NCBI GenBank assembly: GCA_017559505.1
Contig: JAFYSF010000056.1
Span: 17,118 to 81,117 of the forward strand
Length of the DNA stretch: 64,000 nucleotides
Direction: 5' to 3'
From: Paludibacteraceae bacterium
GTDB lineage: Bacteria; Bacteroidota; Bacteroidia; Bacteroidales; Paludibacteraceae
In this document: in pieces, positions 1 through 12,546 of the stretch
Layout of the letters: each line of letters starts with the position of its first letter
Position numbering within the stretch: position 1 is the stretch's first letter
Position numbers and translations under genes: made by a program
Notes under the pieces: model-generated
Database searches by the model: none
Told to the model about the DNA's origin: nothing
What the model saw: only the letters and a program-made list of their open reading frames with translations

Positions 1-495
1 ATCAATATGTTGTTGCAACATCCCGATTTGGCTAAAACATCGTCTAAACCAGGTAAAACTCTATTGATAAACCACTTCATTGTCAACAAACAATGGTATA
101 TTGTCGATTTGCCAGGCTATGGCTATGCTCGTGCATCGAAAGAACAACGTAGAAAATTACGTGGTATCATTGAAGGCTACATTCTTTTCCGCCCTCAACT
201 AACCAATCTATTTGTACTAATTGACTGCAGACACGAACCTCAACAAATCGATGTGGAATTCATGCGCTGGTTAGGAGAATCAGGTATACCTTTTTCTATA
301 GTCTTCACTAAAGCAGACAAACTAAGTCAGTCTCGCTTAGCATCCAACATCGAAAACTACAAAAACGAACTACTCAAAGAGTGGGAAGCTCTGCCACCTA
401 TGTTCATAACATCATCAGAAAAAGCTCAAGGACGCGATGAACTTCTCAACTACATCGAAGATATTATGCGCCAAGTTGATGAGGAAGAGAAATAA
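1..495 (+). CDS. engB: Ribosome biogenesis GTPase EngB/YsxC, 5' truncated by window edge
   Basis: TRAFAC-class GTPase needed for late large-subunit assembly. The open frame runs from base 1 (the first codons read I-N-M), so the start codon and the G1 P-loop lie outside the window; the first in-frame ATG at base 7 is internal. Visible motifs are the G3 region DLPGYGYA and the G4 motif TKAD, followed by the usual EngB C-terminus. About 164 residues are present against roughly 200 for the family. A strong hairpin follows the stop codon. The family call is secure. Confidence 0.95.
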   Translation: MNMLLQHPDLAKTSSKPGKTLLINHFIVNKQWYIVDLPGYGYARASKEQRRKLRGIIEGYILFRPQLTNLFVLIDCRHEPQQIDVEFMRWLGESGIPFSIVFTKADKLSQSRLASNIENYKNELLKEWEALPPMFITSSEKAQGRDELLNYIEDIMRQVDEEEK

Positions 496-510
496 AAATA
501 CTCTCAAAAA

Positions 511-550
511 AAAATGAGGTTGACCAAAAATTTATGGTCAACCTCATTTT
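511..550. terminator. Bidirectional intrinsic terminator between engB and mscS
   Basis: Perfect 16-bp stem (511-526 with 535-550) and an 8-nt loop, with A-runs on the left and T-runs on the right, so it can act on both strands. It lies between the convergent ends of engB (495) and the channel gene (602). Confidence 0.85.
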
Positions 551-601
551 TTATACAAATACTTACTGTCTATTTTTAATTTTATCAGACAGCAATAATA
601 A

Positions 602-1792
602 TTAATTTACATTCAAAGAAACTCCAACTAAATCACTTCCCATTGGGGATTGGAAGATGCGGAGGCCGAAGGTTGGAAGTATTGCAAAGAGATGCTCAAA
701 TATTTCGGACTGAAGTTGTTCGTACTGAATCCATGCTGTGCCAGCAGAGAAAAAATAGAGCTCGAGCGGAAGCCCCTCGACTGTTGGCTGCAACTGACGC
801 ACCATAATGGTCATATCCTGATTGACACGGGGATGATTACGGAGATATTTTTCTAAATAATTGCGGAAGACATGCAAATTGACAGGGCGGTCATCAGCTC
901 GCTCAATGCCTTCGAGCCAACCTTTTGATTCAAATTCTTTTATCTGCTCTTCGGTGCAGAATTGGATTGAACGCATATCAATATAAACTGATCGTTTCAC
1001 TCGACGACCTCCACTCTCTTGCATTCCGCGCCAATTCTGGAAAGAGTCGCTGACAAGGGCATACGGGGGGATTGTTGTGATTGTTTTATCCCAATTCTGA
1101 ACTTTCACAGTAGTAAGACTCACCTCAATGACATCGCCATCAGCCCCATATTTAGGCATAGCAATCCAATCGCCAGGACGGAGCATATCGTTGACAGACA
1201 ACTGCACTCCTGCAACTAATCCAACAATCATATCTTTGAATACCAACATCAATACTGCGGCAGAGGCACCAAGTGCAGTAAGGATATAACCTGGATTTTT
1301 GTTGATTAGAATACTAACTACAATAATCAGTGCCACACATACGACCAAGACTTTAAGCATCTGATAAACACTTTGTAGAGAGTGATTTTTCAAACGCTCG
1401 TGATGCAATGACAAATTGTAGAGCGAGGCGAGAAATGTGCAAAATAACTTAGCAACTACTACGACAAGATAGATATTGTTGATTCGCATCACAAAATCTA
1501 ATACATCGCTGCCCTCTACAAAGACTATTGGCAACAAAACTGCCAATAATATCGGTGGTATCAAACGTGATATGTCTTTAAGCATTGAATCGCTTAATAC
1601 AATTTCATCCCACTCGAAAGTGGTTTTATTTGTTACTTTGCGTATTGCTGGTGATAGCACTCGACGAAAAATCAAATTGACCATATAAATCACTAATACT
1701 ACACATGAGAGTGTAATAGTCCAATAAAGATATTCGTGCGCAAAGACAGGCACACCCCAGTCGGAAAGCCAATGTAAAATAGTTGTATTCAT
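602..1792 (-). CDS. MscS-family mechanosensitive channel, YbdG/MscM-like
   Basis: Inner-membrane channel that opens on membrane tension to release osmolytes. The 396-residue protein has several N-terminal hydrophobic segments, then the MscS pore-lining region around residues 170-195 with alternating small residues (LGASAAVLMLVF), and the following beta domain with the motif NDMLRPGDWI. Length and the extended cytoplasmic part resemble E. coli YbdG (about 415 residues) rather than the short MscS. The gene is monocistronic, facing engB, and has its own promoter and a structured leader of about 135 nt. Confidence 0.88.
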   Translation of the reverse strand: MNTTILHWLSDWGVPVFAHEYLYWTITLSCVVLVIYMVNLIFRRVLSPAIRKVTNKTTFEWDEIVLSDSMLKDISRLIPPILLAVLLPIVFVEGSDVLDFVMRINNIYLVVVVAKLFCTFLASLYNLSLHHERLKNHSLQSVYQMLKVLVVCVALIIVVSILINKNPGYILTALGASAAVLMLVFKDMIVGLVAGVQLSVNDMLRPGDWIAMPKYGADGDVIEVSLTTVKVQNWDKTITTIPPYALVSDSFQNWRGMQESGGRRVKRSVYIDMRSIQFCTEEQIKEFESKGWLEGIERADDRPVNLHVFRNYLEKYLRNHPRVNQDMTIMVRQLQPTVEGLPLELYFFSAGTAWIQYEQLQSEIFEHLFAILPTFGLRIFQSPMGSDLVGVSLNVN

Positions 1793-1819
1793 AATATATA
1801 GTTTTTGATATTTTTGACA

Positions 1820-1920
1820 AAGAAATACACAATGTGTGTGTCAGTCTTCTTGCTTGAAGGTTGCTTGCACCTTGCTTGAGAGTTAGGAAAAATGACACAC
1901 AATGAAAGTGTGTATTTCCT
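1820..1920 (-). promoter_or_regulatory. Structured leader of the MscS-type gene
   Basis: In the transcript two helices nest: an outer 9-bp helix (AAATACACA with TGTGTATTT) and an inner 9-bp helix (TGTGTGTCA with TGACACACA), separated by a short internal loop. The apical part contains three copies of CAAGCAA at about 11-nt spacing. No terminator is seen before the gene. Function unknown. Confidence 0.45.
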
Positions 1921-1937
1921 TAGAAAAATTTATCGTA

Positions 1938-1945
1938 CAAAGTTA
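1938..1945 (-). promoter_or_regulatory. -7 promoter element for the MscS-type gene
   Basis: TAACTTTG on the minus strand fits the Bacteroidota -7 consensus TAnnTTTG and lies about 145 nt before the start codon; no good -33 TTTG is seen. Confidence 0.5.
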
Positions 1946-1948
1946 CAA

Positions 1949-1986
1949 AAAAATCCTCTTATCCGACATACGAATAAGAGGATTTT
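1949..1986 (-). terminator. Terminator of the rpoBC operon
   Basis: Inverted repeat AAATCCTCTTAT / ATAAGAGGATTT directly downstream of the rpoC stop codon, followed on the minus strand by a T-rich run. Confidence 0.8.
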
Positions 1987-2003
1987 ATAATAAATATTAC
2001 TGA

Positions 2004-5000
2004 TTAGTTGTTTTCTTCAGTAACATCTTCCATATCTGTCACTACGCGGTTTGCTTCTGACATACGTTCGTATTCTTTACGAGAAGCAACAAACAAGTGA
2101 TCGTATTCGCGAAGACCTGTACCTGCAGGGATCTTATGACCAACAATAACGTTTTCTTTCATACCTTCGAGACGGTCAACTTTGCCGTTGATAGCAGCTT
2201 CGTTCAATACTTTTGGAGTTTCTTGGAACGATGCAGCAGACATAAACGATTGAGTTTGAAGAGCTGCACGTGTGATACCTTGAAGCATTTGAAGTGAAGT
2301 TGCAGGCATTGCATCACGAGTTTCTACTGGACGCATATCACGACGTTTGAGAGCCGAGTTTTCGTCACGGAGTTTACGTGCTGTTACGATTTGACCTGCC
2401 ATAAAGTTAGTAGAATCACCAGCATCGGTAACAACTTTTTTGCCCCAGATACGGTCGTTTTCTTCCATGAACTCGATTTTGTCAACCACTTGACCTTCGA
2501 GGAAACGAGTGTCACCAGCATCAGCGATTTGTACTTTACGCATCATTTGGCGTACGATAACTTCGAAGTGTTTGTCGTTGATTTTCACACCTTGGAGGCG
2601 ATAAACGTCTTGTACTTCGTTCACGATATACTCTTGAACAGCAGTAGGACCTTTAATTGCCAAGATATCAGAAGGTGTGATAGCACCATCAGAAAGAGGA
2701 GTACCTGCGCGTACGTAGTCGCCATCTTGTACAAGAATTTGTTTTGACAATTGTACGAGGTATTTTTTCTCTTCGCCTGTACGTGAAGTAAGGATGATTT
2801 CGCGGTTACCACGTTTGATTTTACCGAATGAGATTTCGCCATCGATTTCGGCTACAACAGCTGGGTTAGATGGGTTACGAGCTTCGAACAACTCGGTAAC
2901 ACGTGGAAGACCACCGGTGATGTCACCTGTTTTACCTACAGCACGTGGAATCTTAACGATCAAATCACCTGGTTTTACTTTTTGTTTTGCATCAACCACC
3001 AAGTGAGCACCTACTGGAAGGTTATATGTTTTGAGTACATTACCTGCCTTATCAACAATTTGAGCTGCTGGAGCTTTAGTTTTGTCTTTAGACTCGATAA
3101 TGATTTTTTCCAAAAGACCTGTAGTTTCGTCCGATTCTACTTTGTAAGTAGAGTTTTCTACCATAGATTCGAATTGAACTGTACCGGCAACCTCAGAAAC
3201 GATTACGGCGTTGAATGGGTCCCATTCACAAATCTTATCGCCTTTCTTAACATCTGAACCTGTTGGGATAAAGAGTTTAGAACCGTAAGGGATATTTTGA
3301 GTTGTGAGAGCGATGCCTGTATTATGGTCGATAATACGAGCTTCAGCCAAACGACCTACAACAACTTGATATTTGTTACCTGTTGCATCTTCTGCATCTA
3401 CCGTACGAAGTTCGTCGATTTCGAGACGGCCATCGTATTTAGATGTGATACCGTTGTCAACAGCAATATTCGAAGCCACACCACCAACGTGGAATGTACG
3501 AAGTGTCAACTGAGTACCTGGTTCACCAATAGATTGTGCAGCGATAACACCAACAGCTTCACCTTTGTTAACCATACGGCCAGTAGCGAGGTTACGGCCG
3601 TAACATTTAGCACAAACACCATGACGAGCTTCGCAAGTGAGCACTGAACGGATTTCTACGCGTTCGATTGGTGATTTTTCGATACGTTTAGCAGCCGATT
3701 CGATAATTTCTTCGCCTGCAGCGACAATAAGATCGCCTGTAAGTGGATCGATAACATCATGAACTGATACACGACCAAGGATACGTTCGTAAAGTGAAGC
3801 AACAACCTCTTCGTTGTTTTTGATTTCAGTTGCCACAAGACCACGCAATGTACCACAGTCTTCTTCAGTAATGATAACGTCGTGAGAAACGTCAACAAGA
3901 CGACGAGTGAGGTAACCAGCATCGGCTGTTTTCAACGCCGTATCGGCAAGACCTTTACGCGCACCGTGAGTAGAGATAAAGTACTCCAACACGCTAAGAC
4001 CTTCTTTAAAGTTAGCCAAGATAGGGTTTTCGATAATTTGACCGCCTTCAGCACCTGCTTTTTGAGGTTTAGCCATCAAACCACGCATACCAGACAACTG
4101 ACGAATCTGCTCACGAGAACCACGGGCACCAGAATCCAACATCATATAAACAGAGTTGAAACCTTGGTTGTCTCCCGAAAGTTGTTTCATTACGACATTA
4201 GTCAACTCGCTATTAACACGAGTCCAAGTATCAATAATTTGATTATAACGTTCGTTATTAGTGATATAACCCATGTTATAATCATTCATAATATTTTCTA
4301 CCTCTTCGTAACCAGAGTTGACAAGAGCAGCTTTTTCTTCAGGGATGATAACATCGGCAAGGTTGAAAGACAAACCACCACGGAATGCCATTTGATAACC
4401 AAGGTTTTTGATATCATCGAGGAATTTAGCTGTACGAGCCACACCACAAGTTTCAATCACGCGACCGATAACGTTACGAAGTGATTTTTTAGACAACAAT
4501 TCGTTGAGATAACCACATTCTTTTGGCACAAATTTGTTGACGATAACACGACCAACTGTAGTTTCTTCGATCAAACGAGTTACGAGATTACCTTCTTTGT
4601 CAACATCTTGAGTACGTACAGAGATAATAGCGTGGATATCTACTGCACCTTCGTTGTAAGCGATTTCAACCTCTTCTGGAGAGTAGAATTTCAAGCCTTC
4701 ACCTTTCACACCCTTACGAGCTTTAGTGATATAGTAAAGACCAAGCACCATATCTTGAGAAGGGACAGTAATTGGCGAACCATTAGCAGGGTTGAGGATG
4801 TTGTGAGAAGCAAGCATAAGCATTTGCGCTTCGAGAACAGCCTCGTTACCAAGTGGAAGGTGAACCGCCATCTGGTCACCGTCGAAGTCGGCGTTGAACG
4901 CAGTACATGAAAGTGGGTGAAGTTGGATAGCTTTACCTTCAATCATCTTAGGTTGGAATGCTTGAATACCAAGACGGTGAAGAGTAGGAGCACGGTTAAG

Positions 5001-6314
5001 CAACACTGGGTGACCTTTCATCACGTGTTCGAGGATATCCCAAACAACTGGATCTTTGCGGTCGATGAATTTTTTAGCCGATTTAACTGTTTTTACAATA
5101 CCACGTTCGATGAGTTTACGTATGATGAATGGTTTGTAAAGCTCAGCTGCCATGTCTTTTGGAAGACCGCACTCATGCATTTGCAATTCAGGACCAACGA
5201 CGATAACCGAACGAGCTGAATAGTCAACACGCTTACCGAGAAGGTTTTGACGGAAACGACCTTGTTTACCTTTCAAACTATCAGTCAAAGACTTCAAAGG
5301 ACGATTTGAGTCAGTCTTCATTGCGTTTGATTTACGAGAATTATCGATCAATGAATCGACAGCCTCTTGCAACATACGTTTTTCGTTACGAAGAATAACC
5401 TCAGGAGCTTTGATTTCGATGAGACGTTTGAGACGATTGTTACGGATGATAACGCGACGATACAAGTCGTTCAAGTCAGAAGTTGCAAAACGACCACCAT
5501 CGAGTGGCACCAATGGACGCAATTCTGGTGGAATAACTGGCAACGTTTTAAGAATCATCCATTCAGGACGATTGCGGTGACGAGCAGAACGGAACGATTC
5601 AATCACATTCAAACGTTTCAAGGCTTCAGCTTTACGTTGTTGCGATGTATCTGTATTTGCTTTATCACGCAATTCATATGAAAGTTTATCCAAATCAAGG
5701 TTACGAAGCATATCATAGATAGCCTCAGCACCCATTTTACAGATAAATTTATTAGGGTCTGTATCTTCGAGGAATTGGTTGTTACGATCCTTTTCGTACA
5801 CCATATCCATCAACTCCATATAACGATCTTCTTCGATAAGTTCGCCTACCTCAACACCTTCAACACCTTCGAGAACACCAGCTTGGAGGATGATATATTT
5901 TTCGTAATAGATAATGGCATCTAATTTCTTAGACGGCATACCAAGGAGGTAACCAATTTTGTTAGGAGTAGAACGGAAGTACCAAATATGAGCCACTGGC
6001 ACAACAAGTTGGATGTGACCAGAACGTTCACGACGTACTTTCTTTTCAGTTACTTCTACACCACAACGGTCGCAGACAATACCTTTATAACGGATACGTT
6101 TGTATTTACCGCAATGGCATTCGTAGTCACGACAAGGACCAAAAATGCGCTCGCAGAACAAACCATCACGTTCAGGTTTGTATGTACGATAGTTGATAGT
6201 TTCAGGTTTCAAAACCTCACCGTAAGATGCTTCAAGAATTTCTTCAGGAGAAGCTAAACCGATTGTGATTTTGCTGAAATTAGTTTTTACTTTATTATCT
6301 CTTCTAAAAGCCAT
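2004..6314 (-). CDS. rpoC: RNA polymerase subunit beta'
   Basis: Largest catalytic subunit of RNA polymerase. The 1436-residue protein has the N-terminal zinc ribbon (cysteines in CHCGKYKR and CDRCGVEV), the invariant catalytic [12 protein letters not shown] motif near residue 475 that holds the active-site magnesium, and the second zinc site ([15 protein letters not shown]) near residue 900. Length is normal for Bacteroidota. It lies 96 bp downstream of rpoB in the same operon. No frameshift or insertion is seen. Confidence 0.99.
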   Translation of the reverse strand: MAFRRDNKVKTNFSKITIGLASPEEILEASYGEVLKPETINYRTYKPERDGLFCERIFGPCRDYECHCGKYKRIRYKGIVCDRCGVEVTEKKVRRERSGHIQLVVPVAHIWYFRSTPNKIGYLLGMPSKKLDAIIYYEKYIILQAGVLEGVEGVEVGELIEEDRYMELMDMVYEKDRNNQFLEDTDPNKFICKMGAEAIYDMLRNLDLDKLSYELRDKANTDTSQQRKAEALKRLNVIESFRSARHRNRPEWMILKTLPVIPPELRPLVPLDGGRFATSDLNDLYRRVIIRNNRLKRLIEIKAPEVILRNEKRMLQEAVDSLIDNSRKSNAMKTDSNRPLKSLTDSLKGKQGRFRQNLLGKRVDYSARSVIVVGPELQMHECGLPKDMAAELYKPFIIRKLIERGIVKTVKSAKKFIDRKDPVVWDILEHVMKGHPVLLNRAPTLHRLGIQAFQPKMIEGKAIQLHPLSCTAFNADFDGDQMAVHLPLGNEAVLEAQMLMLASHNILNPANGSPITVPSQDMVLGLYYITKARKGVKGEGLKFYSPEEVEIAYNEGAVDIHAIISVRTQDVDKEGNLVTRLIEETTVGRVIVNKFVPKECGYLNELLSKKSLRNVIGRVIETCGVARTAKFLDDIKNLGYQMAFRGGLSFNLADVIIPEEKAALVNSGYEEVENIMNDYNMGYITNNERYNQIIDTWTRVNSELTNVVMKQLSGDNQGFNSVYMMLDSGARGSREQIRQLSGMRGLMAKPQKAGAEGGQIIENPILANFKEGLSVLEYFISTHGARKGLADTALKTADAGYLTRRLVDVSHDVIITEEDCGTLRGLVATEIKNNEEVVASLYERILGRVSVHDVIDPLTGDLIVAAGEEIIESAAKRIEKSPIERVEIRSVLTCEARHGVCAKCYGRNLATGRMVNKGEAVGVIAAQSIGEPGTQLTLRTFHVGGVASNIAVDNGITSKYDGRLEIDELRTVDAEDATGNKYQVVVGRLAEARIIDHNTGIALTTQNIPYGSKLFIPTGSDVKKGDKICEWDPFNAVIVSEVAGTVQFESMVENSTYKVESDETTGLLEKIIIESKDKTKAPAAQIVDKAGNVLKTYNLPVGAHLVVDAKQKVKPGDLIVKIPRAVGKTGDITGGLPRVTELFEARNPSNPAVVAEIDGEISFGKIKRGNREIILTSRTGEEKKYLVQLSKQILVQDGDYVRAGTPLSDGAITPSDILAIKGPTAVQEYIVNEVQDVYRLQGVKINDKHFEVIVRQMMRKVQIADAGDTRFLEGQVVDKIEFMEENDRIWGKKVVTDAGDSTNFMAGQIVTARKLRDENSALKRRDMRPVETRDAMPATSLQMLQGITRAALQTQSFMSAASFQETPKVLNEAAINGKVDRLEGMKENVIVGHKIPAGTGLREYDHLFVASRKEYERMSEANRVVTDMEDVTEENN

Positions 6315-6340
6315 AGTCTTTTATATAATAGTGGAAATAT

Positions 6341-6378
6341 CTATAAATCTTTATCCCTTACGGGACTAAGATTTATAG
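6341..6378 (-). other. Hairpin in the rpoB-rpoC spacer
   Basis: 11-bp stem CTATAAATCTT / AAGATTTATAG with an inner CCC/GGG pairing. There is no T-run on the minus strand, so it looks like a processing or stability element rather than a terminator. Confidence 0.5.
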
Positions 6379-6410
6379 TTTCCCGTTTTATTAAAAATCT
6401 CTTATTGGTA

Positions 6411-9400
6411 TTACTCTAATCTAACACTGAGGCCAAGACCTTCAAGTTCGTGCAACAATACGTTGAGCGATTCAGGGATACCTGCTTGTGGCATAGGTTC
6501 GCCCTTAACAATAGCTTCATAAGCACGAGCACGACCCATAACGTCGTCAGACTTAACAGTCAAGATTTCTTGAAGAATGCTTGATGCTCCGAATGCTTCA
6601 AGAGCCCAAACCTCCATCTCTCCGAAACGTTGACCACCAAATTGTGCTTTACCACCCAATGGTTGTTGAGTAATGAGAGAGTAAGGACCAATAGAACGAG
6701 CGTGCATTTTATCATCAACCATGTGACCAAGTTTCAAGAAGTAAGTCACACCTACAGTTGCAGGTTGGTCGAAACGTTCACCAGTACCACCATCGTAAAG
6801 ATAAGTTTTACCATAACGTGGAACACCAGCTTTATCACACCATTCGTTGAGATCATCAATATCAGCACCATCGAAGATTGGTGTAGCAAACTTAACTCCA
6901 AGTTCTTTACCAGCCCAACCAAGAACAGCTTCGAAAATCTGACCAAGGTTCATACGAGAAGGCACACCAAGTGGGTTCAAACAGATATCTACTGGAGTAC
7001 CATCAGCGAGGAATGGCATATCTTCTTGACGAACAACTTTTGATACAATACCTTTGTTACCGTGACGACCCGCCATTTTGTCACCCACGCGGATTTTACG
7101 TTTCTTAGCAACGTAAACTTTTGCAAGTTGAAGAATACCTGATGGAAGTTCATCACCAATTGTAAGGTTGAATTTAGCACGTTTGAGCTGTGCATCTAGT
7201 TCTTTAACTTTGCGTAGATAGTTTGTGATAATATCACGAATCAAATCATTGCGATATGAATCTGTTGTCCATTTAGTCAATTGTACGGTATTGAAATCGA
7301 TTTCATTCAATACTTTTTGAGTGAATTTATTACCACGTGGGATAATATCAACACCCATAAAGTCTTTCACACCTTGAGAAGTTTTACCATTGATAGTTGA
7401 AACCAATTTTTCGATTAACAATGCTTTCAATGATGCAACTTCTTGGTTGAAGTTTTCATCCATACGATCGATAATCTCTTTATCAGCAATACGATCTTTA
7501 CGTGTTTTTTGAGCTTTGCAATAGAGCTCTTTGCCGATAATCACACCACGAAGCGATGGAGATGCTTTGAGTGATGCATCTTTAACGTCACCAGCTTTAT
7601 CACCGAAGATAGCACGGAGGAGTTTTTCTTCTGGAGTTGGGTCAGTTTCGCCTTTTGGAGTGATCTTACCAATCATGATATCACCAGGAACAATATGCGC
7701 ACCAATACGAACAATACCATTTTCGTCAAGATTGCGAGTTGCCTCTTCACTTACGTTAGGAATATCTGATGTAAGCTCTTCTGCACCACGTTTTGTTTCA
7801 CGAACTTCAAGAGAATATTCGCTCACGTGAACTGAAGTAAAGATATCTTCACGTACAATACGTTCGTTAAGTACGATAGCATCCTCATAGTTGTAACCTT
7901 TCCAAGGAATATAGGCAACTTTAAGGTTACGTCCAAGAGCCAATTCTCCATTTTGAGTTGAATAACCCTCAGTAAGAATTTGACCTTTTGTTACTTTATC
8001 TCCTTTACGTACGATTGGACGAAGGTCGATCGTTGTATCTTGGTTAGTACGCATAAATTTAGGCAATTTATACTCTTTAACCGAATCAACGAAGCTTACG
8101 AATTCTTCATCATCTGTACGATCATAATTAATACGAATTACAGAAGCATCAACAAATTCAACAACACCATCGCCTTCAGCCATAATTTGAGTACGAGAGT
8201 CGCGGATCATTTGACCTTCGATACCTGTACCTACGATAGGAGCTTCAGAACGAAGCAATGGAACTGCTTGACGCATCATGTTAGATCCCATCAATGCACG
8301 GTTAGCGTCATCATGCTCCAAGAATGGAATCAATGCAGCAGCAATAGAAGCAATTTGTTGTGGAGCAACGTCCATCATTTTCACTTCTGTTGGAGCCACA
8401 AGTGGGAAGTCAGCTTCAAGACGAGCTTTTACTTTGTTACGGATGAATGTACCATCTGCATTCAAAGGTGCATTACCTTGAGCTACTACAAGGTCTTCTT
8501 CCTCTTCTGCTGTCAAATAAACAACATCATCGTTATTAAGGTTTACTTTACCATCTTCTACCTTACGATAAGGTGTTGAAATAAAACCGAGGTCATTGAT
8601 TTTTGCGTAAATACACAAAGAAGAGATAAGACCGATGTTTGGACCCTCAGGAGTTTCGATAGGACAGAGACGACCATAGTGTGTGTAGTGAACGTCACGA
8701 ACCTCGAAACCAGCGCGGTCACGAGAAAGACCACCAGGACCAAGAGCCGACAAACGGCGTTTGTGTGTAATTTCTGCCAATGGGTTAGTTTGGTCCATGA
8801 ATTGAGACAACGCATTAGTACCAAAATAAGTATTGATGACAGAAGATATTGTTTTAGCATTGATAAGGTCAACTGGAGTAAACACCTCGTTATCGCGAAC
8901 ATTCATACGCTCACGGATAGTACGAGACATACGAGCCAAACCAACACCAAATTGATTATATAATTGTTCTCCAACAGTACGCACGCGACGATTACTCAAG
9001 TGGTCGATATCGTCAACAGTTACTTTAGAGTTGATAAGTTGAATAAGATGTTTGATAATCTCAATGATGTCTTCGCGAGTAAGTACGCGAACATCCATAC
9101 TTGTAGAGAGATTAAGTTTTTTATTGATACGGTAACGACCTACTTCGCCTAAATCATAACGTTTTTCAGAGAAGAACAAGCCATTGATTACTTCACGAGC
9201 AGTTTGATCATCGGCTGGTTCGGCGTTACGCAATTGACGATAGATATGCAATACAGCTTCACGCTCAGTATTAGAAGGGTCTTTTTGAAGAGTATTATAG
9301 ATGATTTGATACTCTGTCATATTTTGATCTTCTTTGTGAAGAAGGATTGTTTGGCTACCTGAATCAATAATAGGTTGAATATGAGCTTTAGTCAATTCAG

Positions 9401-10223
9401 TTTCACGTTCAATAATCACCTCTGTACGCTCAACAGTAACTACCTCACCTGTTGCTTCGTCAACAAAGTCTTCAACACGTGGTTTTACAACACGTGCAGC
9501 AAGTTGGCGACCAATAACACGATTGAGGTTAGTTTTGTTTACTTTTACCTCTTCTGCTAAACCGAATGTTTCAAGGATATCTTTATCCGACTCAAAACCA
9601 ATTGCACGCAACAATGTTGTTACAGGTAATTTTTTCTTACGGTCGATATAAGCATACATGACATTGTTGATGTCAGTAGCAAATTCAATCCAAGAACCAC
9701 GGAAAGGAATGATACGTGCAGAATAAAGTTTAGTACCATTAGTGTGTACGCTTTGACCAAAGAATACACCAGGAGAACGGTGCAATTGAGAAACGATAAC
9801 ACGTTCAGCACCGTTTATGACGAAAGTACCCTTATCTGTCATATATGGGATAGGTCCCAAATATACGTCTTGGATAACGGTATCAAAATCTTCGTGATCA
9901 GGGTCTGTACAGTAAAGCTTAAGTTTAGCTTTCAATGGAACACTATAAGTAAGACCTCTGCGAAGACATTCTTCAATAGTATAACGAGGAGGCTCGATAT
10001 AATAATCGAGAAATTCGAGAACGAAATTATTGCGGGTATCTGCAATTGGGAAGTTTTCAGCAAAAACTTTATACATACCCTCATTCTTCCTATGCTCAGT
10101 AGCAGTATCTAATTGGAAGAAATCCCTAAACGATTTGAGTTGCACTTCAAGAAAGTCAGGATAAGGAAAGTGACTTTTCACAGAAGCAAAACTAACTCTC
10201 TGATTGTTAGTATTTAAAGACAT
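6411..10223 (-). CDS. rpoB: RNA polymerase subunit beta
   Basis: Second catalytic subunit of RNA polymerase. The 1270-residue protein begins [12 protein letters not shown] and carries the rifampicin-region context [24 protein letters not shown], the switch/clamp motif [11 protein letters not shown], and the C-terminal [11 protein letters not shown] region. It is colinear with homologues, without the large insertions seen in some phyla. Located between rplL and rpoC as in most bacteria. Confidence 0.99.
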   Translation of the reverse strand: MSLNTNNQRVSFASVKSHFPYPDFLEVQLKSFRDFFQLDTATEHRKNEGMYKVFAENFPIADTRNNFVLEFLDYYIEPPRYTIEECLRRGLTYSVPLKAKLKLYCTDPDHEDFDTVIQDVYLGPIPYMTDKGTFVINGAERVIVSQLHRSPGVFFGQSVHTNGTKLYSARIIPFRGSWIEFATDINNVMYAYIDRKKKLPVTTLLRAIGFESDKDILETFGLAEEVKVNKTNLNRVIGRQLAARVVKPRVEDFVDEATGEVVTVERTEVIIERETELTKAHIQPIIDSGSQTILLHKEDQNMTEYQIIYNTLQKDPSNTEREAVLHIYRQLRNAEPADDQTAREVINGLFFSEKRYDLGEVGRYRINKKLNLSTSMDVRVLTREDIIEIIKHLIQLINSKVTVDDIDHLSNRRVRTVGEQLYNQFGVGLARMSRTIRERMNVRDNEVFTPVDLINAKTISSVINTYFGTNALSQFMDQTNPLAEITHKRRLSALGPGGLSRDRAGFEVRDVHYTHYGRLCPIETPEGPNIGLISSLCIYAKINDLGFISTPYRKVEDGKVNLNNDDVVYLTAEEEEDLVVAQGNAPLNADGTFIRNKVKARLEADFPLVAPTEVKMMDVAPQQIASIAAALIPFLEHDDANRALMGSNMMRQAVPLLRSEAPIVGTGIEGQMIRDSRTQIMAEGDGVVEFVDASVIRINYDRTDDEEFVSFVDSVKEYKLPKFMRTNQDTTIDLRPIVRKGDKVTKGQILTEGYSTQNGELALGRNLKVAYIPWKGYNYEDAIVLNERIVREDIFTSVHVSEYSLEVRETKRGAEELTSDIPNVSEEATRNLDENGIVRIGAHIVPGDIMIGKITPKGETDPTPEEKLLRAIFGDKAGDVKDASLKASPSLRGVIIGKELYCKAQKTRKDRIADKEIIDRMDENFNQEVASLKALLIEKLVSTINGKTSQGVKDFMGVDIIPRGNKFTQKVLNEIDFNTVQLTKWTTDSYRNDLIRDIITNYLRKVKELDAQLKRAKFNLTIGDELPSGILQLAKVYVAKKRKIRVGDKMAGRHGNKGIVSKVVRQEDMPFLADGTPVDICLNPLGVPSRMNLGQIFEAVLGWAGKELGVKFATPIFDGADIDDLNEWCDKAGVPRYGKTYLYDGGTGERFDQPATVGVTYFLKLGHMVDDKMHARSIGPYSLITQQPLGGKAQFGGQRFGEMEVWALEAFGASSILQEILTVKSDDVMGRARAYEAIVKGEPMPQAGIPESLNVLLHELEGLGLSVRLE

Positions 10224-10262
10224 GAGTATAAGAATATTTGTTGAACTTAGTGAATTATACGT

Positions 10263-10301
10263 AAAAAGGTTTAGAGTCCCTTTTAATCGGGATTCTAAAC
10301 C
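10263..10301 (-). terminator. rplL-rpoB intercistronic attenuator
   Basis: 13-bp stem with one mismatch (10268-10280 with 10289-10301), loop of 8, followed on the minus strand by TTTTT. It lies between rplL and rpoB, the place where a partial terminator is known in E. coli; here it presumably lowers rpoBC expression relative to ribosomal proteins. Confidence 0.65.
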
Positions 10302-10330
10302 ATATTTCCTGAATTAACAGGAGAAGTTTA

Positions 10331-10708
10331 TTACTTAAGTTCAACTTCAGCGCCTGCTTCAGTAAGTTGTTTTTTAAGAGCTTCAGCTTCGTCTTTAGCA
10401 ACACCTTCTTTAACTGTTGAAGGAGCACCGTCAACCATATCTTTAGCTTCTTTCAAGCCAAGACCTGTAAGTTCTTTAACCAATTTAACTACTGCAAGTT
10501 TGTTTGCACCAGCTGATTTCAAGATTACATCGAATGAAGTTTTTTCTTCAGCTGCTGCTTCAGCACCAGCAACAGGACCAGCAGCAACAGCTACAGCTGC
10601 AGCAGCAGGTTCGATACCATATTCGTTTTTCAAGATTTCGGCCAACTCGTTAACCTCTTTAACGGTCAAGTTTACCAATTGTTCTGCAAAAGCTTTCAAA
10701 TCTGCCAT
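10331..10708 (-). CDS. rplL: Ribosomal protein L7/L12
   Basis: Stalk protein of the large subunit that recruits translation GTPases. 125 residues: an N-terminal dimerisation helix, an Ala-rich hinge ([22 protein letters not shown]), and the C-terminal domain with the conserved [21 protein letters not shown] and [14 protein letters not shown] segments. It lies between rplJ and rpoB. Confidence 0.98.
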   Translation of the reverse strand: MADLKAFAEQLVNLTVKEVNELAEILKNEYGIEPAAAAVAVAAGPVAGAEAAAEEKTSFDVILKSAGANKLAVVKLVKELTGLGLKEAKDMVDGAPSTVKEGVAKDEAEALKKQLTEAGAEVELK

Positions 10709-10759
10709 TGTAATAAATATTTAAATGTTTTGATTATTTGAATTAATTGAATAAAAATA

Positions 10760-11275
10760 TTATCTTTCAGCGAGTGTTTTAAGAACCCCGTGAATTGTAT
10801 TTCCTCCTGATTGGAGTGCAGAAATAACGTTCTTAGCAGGCGATTGGAGCAAGCCAATAACTTCGCCAATAAGTTCGTTTTTGCTCTTAATTGTAGCAAG
10901 AGCTTCGATTTGGTTTTCACCAATATAGAATGATTCTTCAACGTAAGCAGCTTTAAGAACTGGTTTCATGTTCTTTTTGTTGAAGTCCTTGATAAGTTTA
11001 GCAGGAGCATTACCAACATTAGAGAACAAAACAGCTGTGTTAGCTTTCAAAGAACCGTAGAGAGGTGAAAAATCGCCTTCGAGTGATTCGAGAGCTTTGA
11101 TCATCAACTTGTTTTTAACAACAAGCATTTTGATGTCGTTTTTGTAGCATTCTCTACGAAGTTCACTTACTTGCTCAGCATTCATACCTTGTGTTTCTGT
11201 AAGGTAGAAGTGAGAATATGAAGAAATAACTTCTTTAATTTGATCAATTACTATGCTTTTATCTTCCTTTTTCAT
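10760..11275 (-). CDS. rplJ: Ribosomal protein L10
   Basis: Base of the L7/L12 stalk, binding 23S rRNA. 171 residues, normal length, with the LRRECYKNDIKMLVVKNKL segment and a C-terminal helix for L7/L12 dimers. It is 12 bp after rplA and 51 bp before rplL, within the L11/L1/L10/L12 operon. In other bacteria L10 or L1 represses this operon; no specific binding site was identified here. Confidence 0.97.
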   Translation of the reverse strand: MKKEDKSIVIDQIKEVISSYSHFYLTETQGMNAEQVSELRRECYKNDIKMLVVKNKLMIKALESLEGDFSPLYGSLKANTAVLFSNVGNAPAKLIKDFNKKNMKPVLKAAYVEESFYIGENQIEALATIKSKNELIGEVIGLLQSPAKNVISALQSGGNTIHGVLKTLAER

Positions 11276-11287
11276 ACTTTCAGATTA

Positions 11288-11986
11288 TTAGTTTTCATCA
11301 ATAGATTTGGTGTCAACTTTAACACCTTTACTCATAGTTGTAGAAAGATAAATGCTCTTAACGTAAGTACCTTTAGCTGTAGAAGGTTTCAATTTCATGA
11401 TAGTTGCCATGAATTCACGCGCATTTTCTACGATTTTTTGTTCGTCAAACGAAACTTTACCGATAGAAGTGTGAACAATACCATATTTGTCAACTTTGAA
11501 ATCGATTTTACCTTGTTTCACTTCGCGTACTGCGCTAGCAACATCCATAGTCACTGTACCACTTTTTGGGTTTGGCATAAGACCACGAGGACCCAAAACG
11601 CGACCGAGAGCACCGATTTTACCCATGATAGCAGGCATTGTGATGATAACATCAATATCTGTCCAGCCACCTTTGATCTTTTCGATATATTCATCGAGAC
11701 CAACATAATCAGCGCCAGCAGCTTTAGCTTCAGCTTCTTTGTCAGGAGTACATAATGCAAGAACTCTTACTTCTTTACCTGTACCGTTAGGCAATGATAC
11801 CACGCCACGAACCATTTGGTTTGCTTTACGTGGGTCAACACCCAAGCGTACATCGATATCGACAGAGGCATCGAATTTGGTAGTAGTAATTTCTTTTACC
11901 AATTTTGCAGCTTCTTTGAGTGTATAAGCCTTTCCTGCTTCAATTTTTTCTAAAGCCAACTTTTGATTTTTTGTTAGTTTTCCCAT
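11288..11986 (-). CDS. rplA: Ribosomal protein L1
   Basis: L1-stalk protein that helps release deacylated tRNA. I place the start at 11986 (MGKLTKNQ), giving 232 residues, the usual length; the longer frame to 12013 would overlap rplK and lacks family similarity in its first nine residues. Conserved SLPNGTGK and [13 protein letters not shown] segments are visible. Directly downstream of rplK. Confidence 0.97.
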   Translation of the reverse strand: MGKLTKNQKLALEKIEAGKAYTLKEAAKLVKEITTTKFDASVDIDVRLGVDPRKANQMVRGVVSLPNGTGKEVRVLALCTPDKEAEAKAAGADYVGLDEYIEKIKGGWTDIDVIITMPAIMGKIGALGRVLGPRGLMPNPKSGTVTMDVASAVREVKQGKIDFKVDKYGIVHTSIGKVSFDEQKIVENAREFMATIMKLKPSTAKGTYVKSIYLSTTMSKGVKVDTKSIDEN

Positions 11987-12006
11987 TTCAATTGAAGTTT
12001 TAATGA

Positions 12007-12447
12007 TTAACAATTAGGAAATTCGCCTTTAACAGCGATACCCATACTTCTCGCAGTTCCTGCTACCATTTTCATAGCAGCCCCAATTTCAAAGCAGTTC
12101 AAGTCAGGCATTTTATCTTCTGCGATAGCACGAACTTGTTCCCAAGTGATTTCAGCCACTTTTTTACGGTTTGGTTCTGCACTACCAGATTTTTGTTTTG
12201 AAACTTCCAAAAGTTGAATTGCAACAGGTGGAGTTTTTACAACAAAAGTAAAAGATTTGTCTGCATAGTAAGTAATTACAACAGGCAATACCTTACCAGC
12301 TTTGTCTTGAGTTCTGGCATTAAACTGCTTACAGAATTCCATTATATTGATACCTTTAGAACCAAGTGCAGGTCCTACAGGAGGTGATGGATTTGCTGCA
12401 CCACCTTTGATTTGCAATTTAATAAATCCAGCAATTTCTTTTGCCAT
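12007..12447 (-). CDS. rplK: Ribosomal protein L11
   Basis: GTPase-centre protein of the large subunit. The start at 12447 ([12 protein letters not shown]) gives 146 residues; the frame extends ten codons upstream but the family begins here. The proline-rich N-terminal motif ([11 protein letters not shown]) and the C-terminal RNA-binding domain ending GTARSMGI are clear. It follows nusG after a 99-bp spacer. Confidence 0.97.
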   Translation of the reverse strand: MAKEIAGFIKLQIKGGAANPSPPVGPALGSKGINIMEFCKQFNARTQDKAGKVLPVVITYYADKSFTFVVKTPPVAIQLLEVSKQKSGSAEPNRKKVAEITWEQVRAIAEDKMPDLNCFEIGAAMKMVAGTARSMGIAVKGEFPNC

Positions 12448-12546
12448 AATTTTTGATTTTTTTGTGTGTGTTAACAAAAGGGAACTACTCTGAGGTCCCG
12501 TTTCCTTTAATAGTTTAAGAGCGAATCAAATTCGTAACAAGAAGAT

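Noticed and set aside
1626..1898. 90-codon minus-strand ORF before the channel gene
   Set aside because: Overlaps the start of the channel gene in another frame and the structured leader; no protein features.
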